Source: an uncultured Massilia sp. (GTDB lineage: Bacteria > Pseudomonadota > Gammaproteobacteria > Burkholderiales > Burkholderiaceae). Taken from it: a stretch of 17,220 nucleotides of DNA. Made by a program: the position numbers and the translations under genes. Each line of letters begins with the position of its first letter. The first letter of the stretch is position 1. The notes beneath the pieces were generated by a model. That model was not told the DNA's origin. It made no database searches and saw only the letters and a list, made by a program, of their open reading frames with translations. Shown in pieces: positions 14,374-17,220 of this stretch. Where the stretch lies: assembly GCA_946886065.1 (NCBI GenBank), contig CAMPHU010000089.1, forward strand, positions 1-17,220. The letters are read 5' to 3'.

Positions 14374-17220
14374 GTGGACAGCGCGAGCGAATTCCTGCGC
14401 ATGCTGCAGCACGAGAAGTCGCTGACGACCGCCCACCGGCCCATCCGCCTGCGGCTCGGGCATGCGGACCACCTGGCCGACGAAGTCCTGCTGCCGCAGC
14501 GCGTCAGCGGCTGCGAATCGGTGTGCGGGGGCCTGGAATACGTGGTCACCTGCGTCGCCTCGACGCCGCGCCTGCCGCTCAAGGAACTGATCGCGCTGCC
14601 GGCGGAAGTCCAGCTGGTGACCGACCGCGGCCAGCTGCGCGGCGTGTGCGGCATCGTGGCCGAGGCGCGGGCCGGCGACTACGACGGCGGCCTGGCCGTC
14701 TACCAGCTGGTGATCCGCGACGCGCTGGCGATCATGGAAAAGCGCGTCAACAGCCGGGTGTTCCGCTACCAGAGCGAGCTCGATATCGTCCAGGTGCTGT
14801 TCGAGGAATGGAGCCGCTCCAACGGGGTGATGGCCAGCGCCTTCGACTGGGAGCTCGACCCGTTGTTCGACCTGCGCCAGTTCCCGCCGCGGGAGCAGAC
14901 CATGCAGCACAACGAATCCGACGCCGCCTTCGTGCGGCGGCTGCTCAAGCGGCGCGGGGTCGCATGGTATTTCCGTCCGGGCGTCGCCAGGTCCGGCCCC
15001 GCGCGTGGCGGGCGGGCGCGGCCGGGGCGCGAGCAGGAGGATGGGGCCGATCCGGGGCGCGCGGCCGTGCCGGCGCATACGCTGGTCCTGTTCGCCGACG
15101 CCCATTCGCTGCCGCGCAGCAGCGCCGGCAGCGTGCGCTACCACCGCGACGACGCCACCGAAGAGCGCGACACCATCGTCTCCTGGTGCGCGGCGCGCCG
15201 CCTGCAGCCGGGCAGCACCACCCGCCACAGCTGGGATTATCGCAACCCGCTCGGCACCCGGTTCATGACCACCTCCGCGCGCAGCATGGCCGACCAGGGG
15301 CGCAGCGGCAACGAATTGGCGGCCAGCCTGGACGACTACGTGGTCGAGATGCCGCATGCCGGCAACGACGCCGAGGACCACTGGCGGCTGGGCCAGGTGC
15401 GCATGAACCGGCACGAGTTCGACACCAAATGCTTCCATGGCGAAGGCACGGTGCGCGACCTGCGCGCGGGCGAGTACTTCACGTTGGGCGGCCACCCGGA
15501 AATCGACGCCCATCCGGCGGCCGAGCGCGACTTCGTCGTCACCTCGCTGCGCATCGAGGCCGAGAGCAATCTGCCGGGGGACGTCGCCGCGCGCGTGCGC
15601 CAGCTGATGGGCCCTTACCGCGACAGCGGGGCCCGGATGCCGCTGGAAGGGCGCGGCGACCCGCTGGCGACCTCGCGCGCACGGGTGAGCTTCGACGCGG
15701 TGCGGCGCGGCATTCCCCTGGTGCCGGCCTTCGATCCGCGCTTCGACCTGCCGCATCCCCAGCTGCAAAGCGCCATCGTCACCGGTCCGCCCGGGGAGGA
15801 AGTGCATTGCGACGCACTCGGGCGGGTGAAGATCCGCTTTCCCGGCATGCGGCCGCAAGACCACCGGCATGCCCATGGCGCCGGCGCCTCCGACACCCCG
15901 GCGGATTCGGCCTGGGTACGGGTCGCCTCCAACTGGGCCGGGGGCGGACCGGGCAGCAAGCAGCAATCCGGGACGCTCGGCCTGCCGCGCGTGGGCAGCG
16001 AGGTGCTGGTTGCCTTTCTTGGAGGCGACCCGGACCGGCCCGTGATCCTGTCCCAGCTGTACAACCAGCGCGCCCAGCCGCCGGCCCTGAGCCGCCTGGG
16101 CGAGCTGCCCGGCAACCGCTACCTGTCCGGCATGCGCAGCCAGGAAGTGCGGGGGACGCGCGGCGGCCAGCTGATGTTCGACGACACGCCCGGCCAGATC
16201 GGTGTCCAGCTCGCGAGCGAGCATGCCGCATCCGAGCTGAACCTGGGGTGGCTGGGCGCGCCGCGCGCCAACGGCCAGGCGGCGCCGCGCGGGGAGGGCG
16301 CCGAGCTGCGCAGCGACAAGGCGGTGGCGCTGCGCGGCGGGGAGGGGGTCCTGGTCAGCGCTGGCGGCACGGCCGGAGAGGACGGCGGCCAGCTGGAACG
16401 CACCGGCCTGGTCGGTATCGGCGAGGTGATGCAGGGGGTGCTGGAAGAGCTGGGCAAGCTGGCCGCCGACCATGGAGAGTACGAGCAGGCCAGGCCGCGC
16501 CTGGCCGAACTGGTCGAGAAGCTGCGCCGCTGGCACGAGGGTTCGAATATGTCACCGGCTGCGGCGGGCAAGGGCGGGCAGCCGGTGGTCGCGGTCACGG
16601 CGCCGGCCGGCGTCATGCTCGCCAGCGAGGACAACATCGCGCTGGGCGCCCAGAACAAGATCGACCTGGTCTCGGCCGGCGACACCGAGATCGCGGCCGG
16701 GCGCGGCCTGTTCCTGCGCGCCGCAAGGGCGCTCAACCTGTTCGCCTACGAACTGGGACTCAGGCTGATCGCCGGGCGCGGCAATATCGTGGTCCAGACG
16801 GACAAGGGCGACATCGAGATCAAGTCCTCCGGGCGCATCAGCCTGATCGCGGCCAAGGGCATCGAGCTCGAGGCGCCCTCGGTCAAGGTGGTTTCGCAGG
16901 GCACCCAGACCGACTGGGACGGAGGGACCATTACGCACCAGAGCAGCGGCAAGCACGTGGTCAAATCGGGCGCCGTCGAATACCTGACCGGCGGCGCCGG
17001 CGTCCCGGTGGGGCTGAACCTGCCGGCGACGGCGCTCGAGACCGACGAGCGGGTGGTGGTGATCGACCGCCAGACCGGCATGCCCGCCAAGGGCCGGCGC
17101 TACATCGTCCGCCACGAGGACGGCACCACCATCGAAGGGGTGACGGACGAGGAGGGGCGCACCAGTATCCTCCAGACCTATGCCATGGGGGACGTCGAAG
17201 TCCGCCTGCTGCCGGACGAC
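14374..17220 (+). CDS. vgrG: type VI secretion VgrG spike protein, 3' end outside window
   Basis: At least 949 residues, open to the window end. The GTG start follows AGGAG by five bases, and no in-frame ATG lies upstream. Domain order: gp27-like base (about 20-400, with LLPQRVSGCES and the RNPLGTRFMTT region), gp5-like OB fold (about 465-570, with LGRVKIRFPG, SAWVRVASNWAG, GLPRVGSEVLVAFLGGDPDRP), a Vgr-associated segment (about 580-700), a DUF2345 beta-helix-like spike extension (about 735-880, with ISLIAAKGIELEA) and, from about 890, the start of a transthyretin-like domain (VVVIDRQTGMPAKGRRYIV...GVTDEEGRT). VgrG trimers tip the T6SS tube and carry effectors. An Arg/Gly-rich insertion (202-230) breaks the base domain. 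No other T6SS gene is in the window, so it may be an orphan vgrG with effector genes downstream. Confidence 0.95.
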   Translation, partial: MDSASEFLRMLQHEKSLTTAHRPIRLRLGHADHLADEVLLPQRVSGCESVCGGLEYVVTCVASTPRLPLKELIALPAEVQLVTDRGQLRGVCGIVAEARAGDYDGGLAVYQLVIRDALAIMEKRVNSRVFRYQSELDIVQVLFEEWSRSNGVMASAFDWELDPLFDLRQFPPREQTMQHNESDAAFVRRLLKRRGVAWYFRPGVARSGPARGGRARPGREQEDGADPGRAAVPAHTLVLFADAHSLPRSSAGSVRYHRDDATEERDTIVSWCAARRLQPGSTTRHSWDYRNPLGTRFMTTSARSMADQGRSGNELAASLDDYVVEMPHAGNDAEDHWRLGQVRMNRHEFDTKCFHGEGTVRDLRAGEYFTLGGHPEIDAHPAAERDFVVTSLRIEAESNLPGDVAARVRQLMGPYRDSGARMPLEGRGDPLATSRARVSFDAVRRGIPLVPAFDPRFDLPHPQLQSAIVTGPPGEEVHCDALGRVKIRFPGMRPQDHRHAHGAGASDTPADSAWVRVASNWAGGGPGSKQQSGTLGLPRVGSEVLVAFLGGDPDRPVILSQLYNQRAQPPALSRLGELPGNRYLSGMRSQEVRGTRGGQLMFDDTPGQIGVQLASEHAASELNLGWLGAPRANGQAAPRGEGAELRSDKAVALRGGEGVLVSAGGTAGEDGGQLERTGLVGIGEVMQGVLEELGKLAADHGEYEQARPRLAELVEKLRRWHEGSNMSPAAAGKGGQPVVAVTAPAGVMLASEDNIALGAQNKIDLVSAGDTEIAAGRGLFLRAARALNLFAYELGLRLIAGRGNIVVQTDKGDIEIKSSGRISLIAAKGIELEAPSVKVVSQGTQTDWDGGTITHQSSGKHVVKSGAVEYLTGGAGVPVGLNLPATALETDERVVVIDRQTGMPAKGRRYIVRHEDGTTIEGVTDEEGRTSILQTYAMGDVEVRLLPDD

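Noticed and set aside
14332..16536. 734-codon minus-strand open frame opposite vgrG
   Set aside because: Composition is typical of an antisense shadow (His/Arg/Ala/Gln-rich) and no domain is visible, while the plus-strand frame has clear VgrG domains.

Overview
The window is GC-rich, tightly packed chromosomal DNA with short intergenic gaps, frequent start/stop overlaps and long antisense open frames of the kind high-GC coding DNA produces. The gene content (a lol operon ending in a TatD-family gene, recJ next to an RpfE/COG4255-type gene, and a VgrG with a DUF2345 domain) points to a betaproteobacterium of the order Burkholderiales. Oxalobacteraceae (Massilia-like) is my best guess. That placement is inference from protein style and gene order, not from a search.

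Layout. (1) 6-4765, minus strand: a compact four-gene unit reading from a membrane-anchored sialidase-like BNR protein, through two uncharacterised multi-pass membrane proteins, to an LTA-synthase-type sulfatase-fold enzyme. Its genes overlap or are separated by 1-23 bases, so they are almost certainly one operon. A role in modifying an envelope glycan or lipid is plausible. I know no described system of this composition. (2) 4766-5052: divergent intergenic region with weak promoter candidates and an imperfect palindrome, but no gene. (3) 5053-6135, plus: a lipoprotein of the metallo-beta-lactamase fold, ending tail-to-tail on the same CTAG tetranucleotide as the next gene. (4) 9965-6132, minus: an RpfE/COG4255-like protein, then recJ, then a membrane-anchored metallophosphoesterase, with 4-base overlap and 4-base spacing. 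(5) 9966-10121: divergent promoter region with a good sigma70-type promoter for the lol operon and a leader containing a 20-codon mini-ORF. (6) 10122-14217, plus: two tandem LolC/E-family permeases, lolD and a TatD-family hydrolase. Together the permeases and LolD form the inner-membrane ABC machine that releases lipoproteins to LolA. (7) 14218-14373: short spacer with a weak terminator-like hairpin. (8) 14374 to the window end, plus: a GTG-started vgrG, cut by the window edge inside a C-terminal transthyretin-like domain.

The strongest observation is that the two permeases look like a recent duplication, and that their only length difference is a 5-residue indel exactly where E. coli LolC carries its LolA-binding Hook. 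This suggests a LolF-type homodimer splitting into LolC-like and LolE-like halves. The sialidase-like/membrane/LTA-synthase-like operon is the best candidate for an undescribed system. No tRNA, rRNA, CRISPR array, insertion sequence or phage integration signal was seen.
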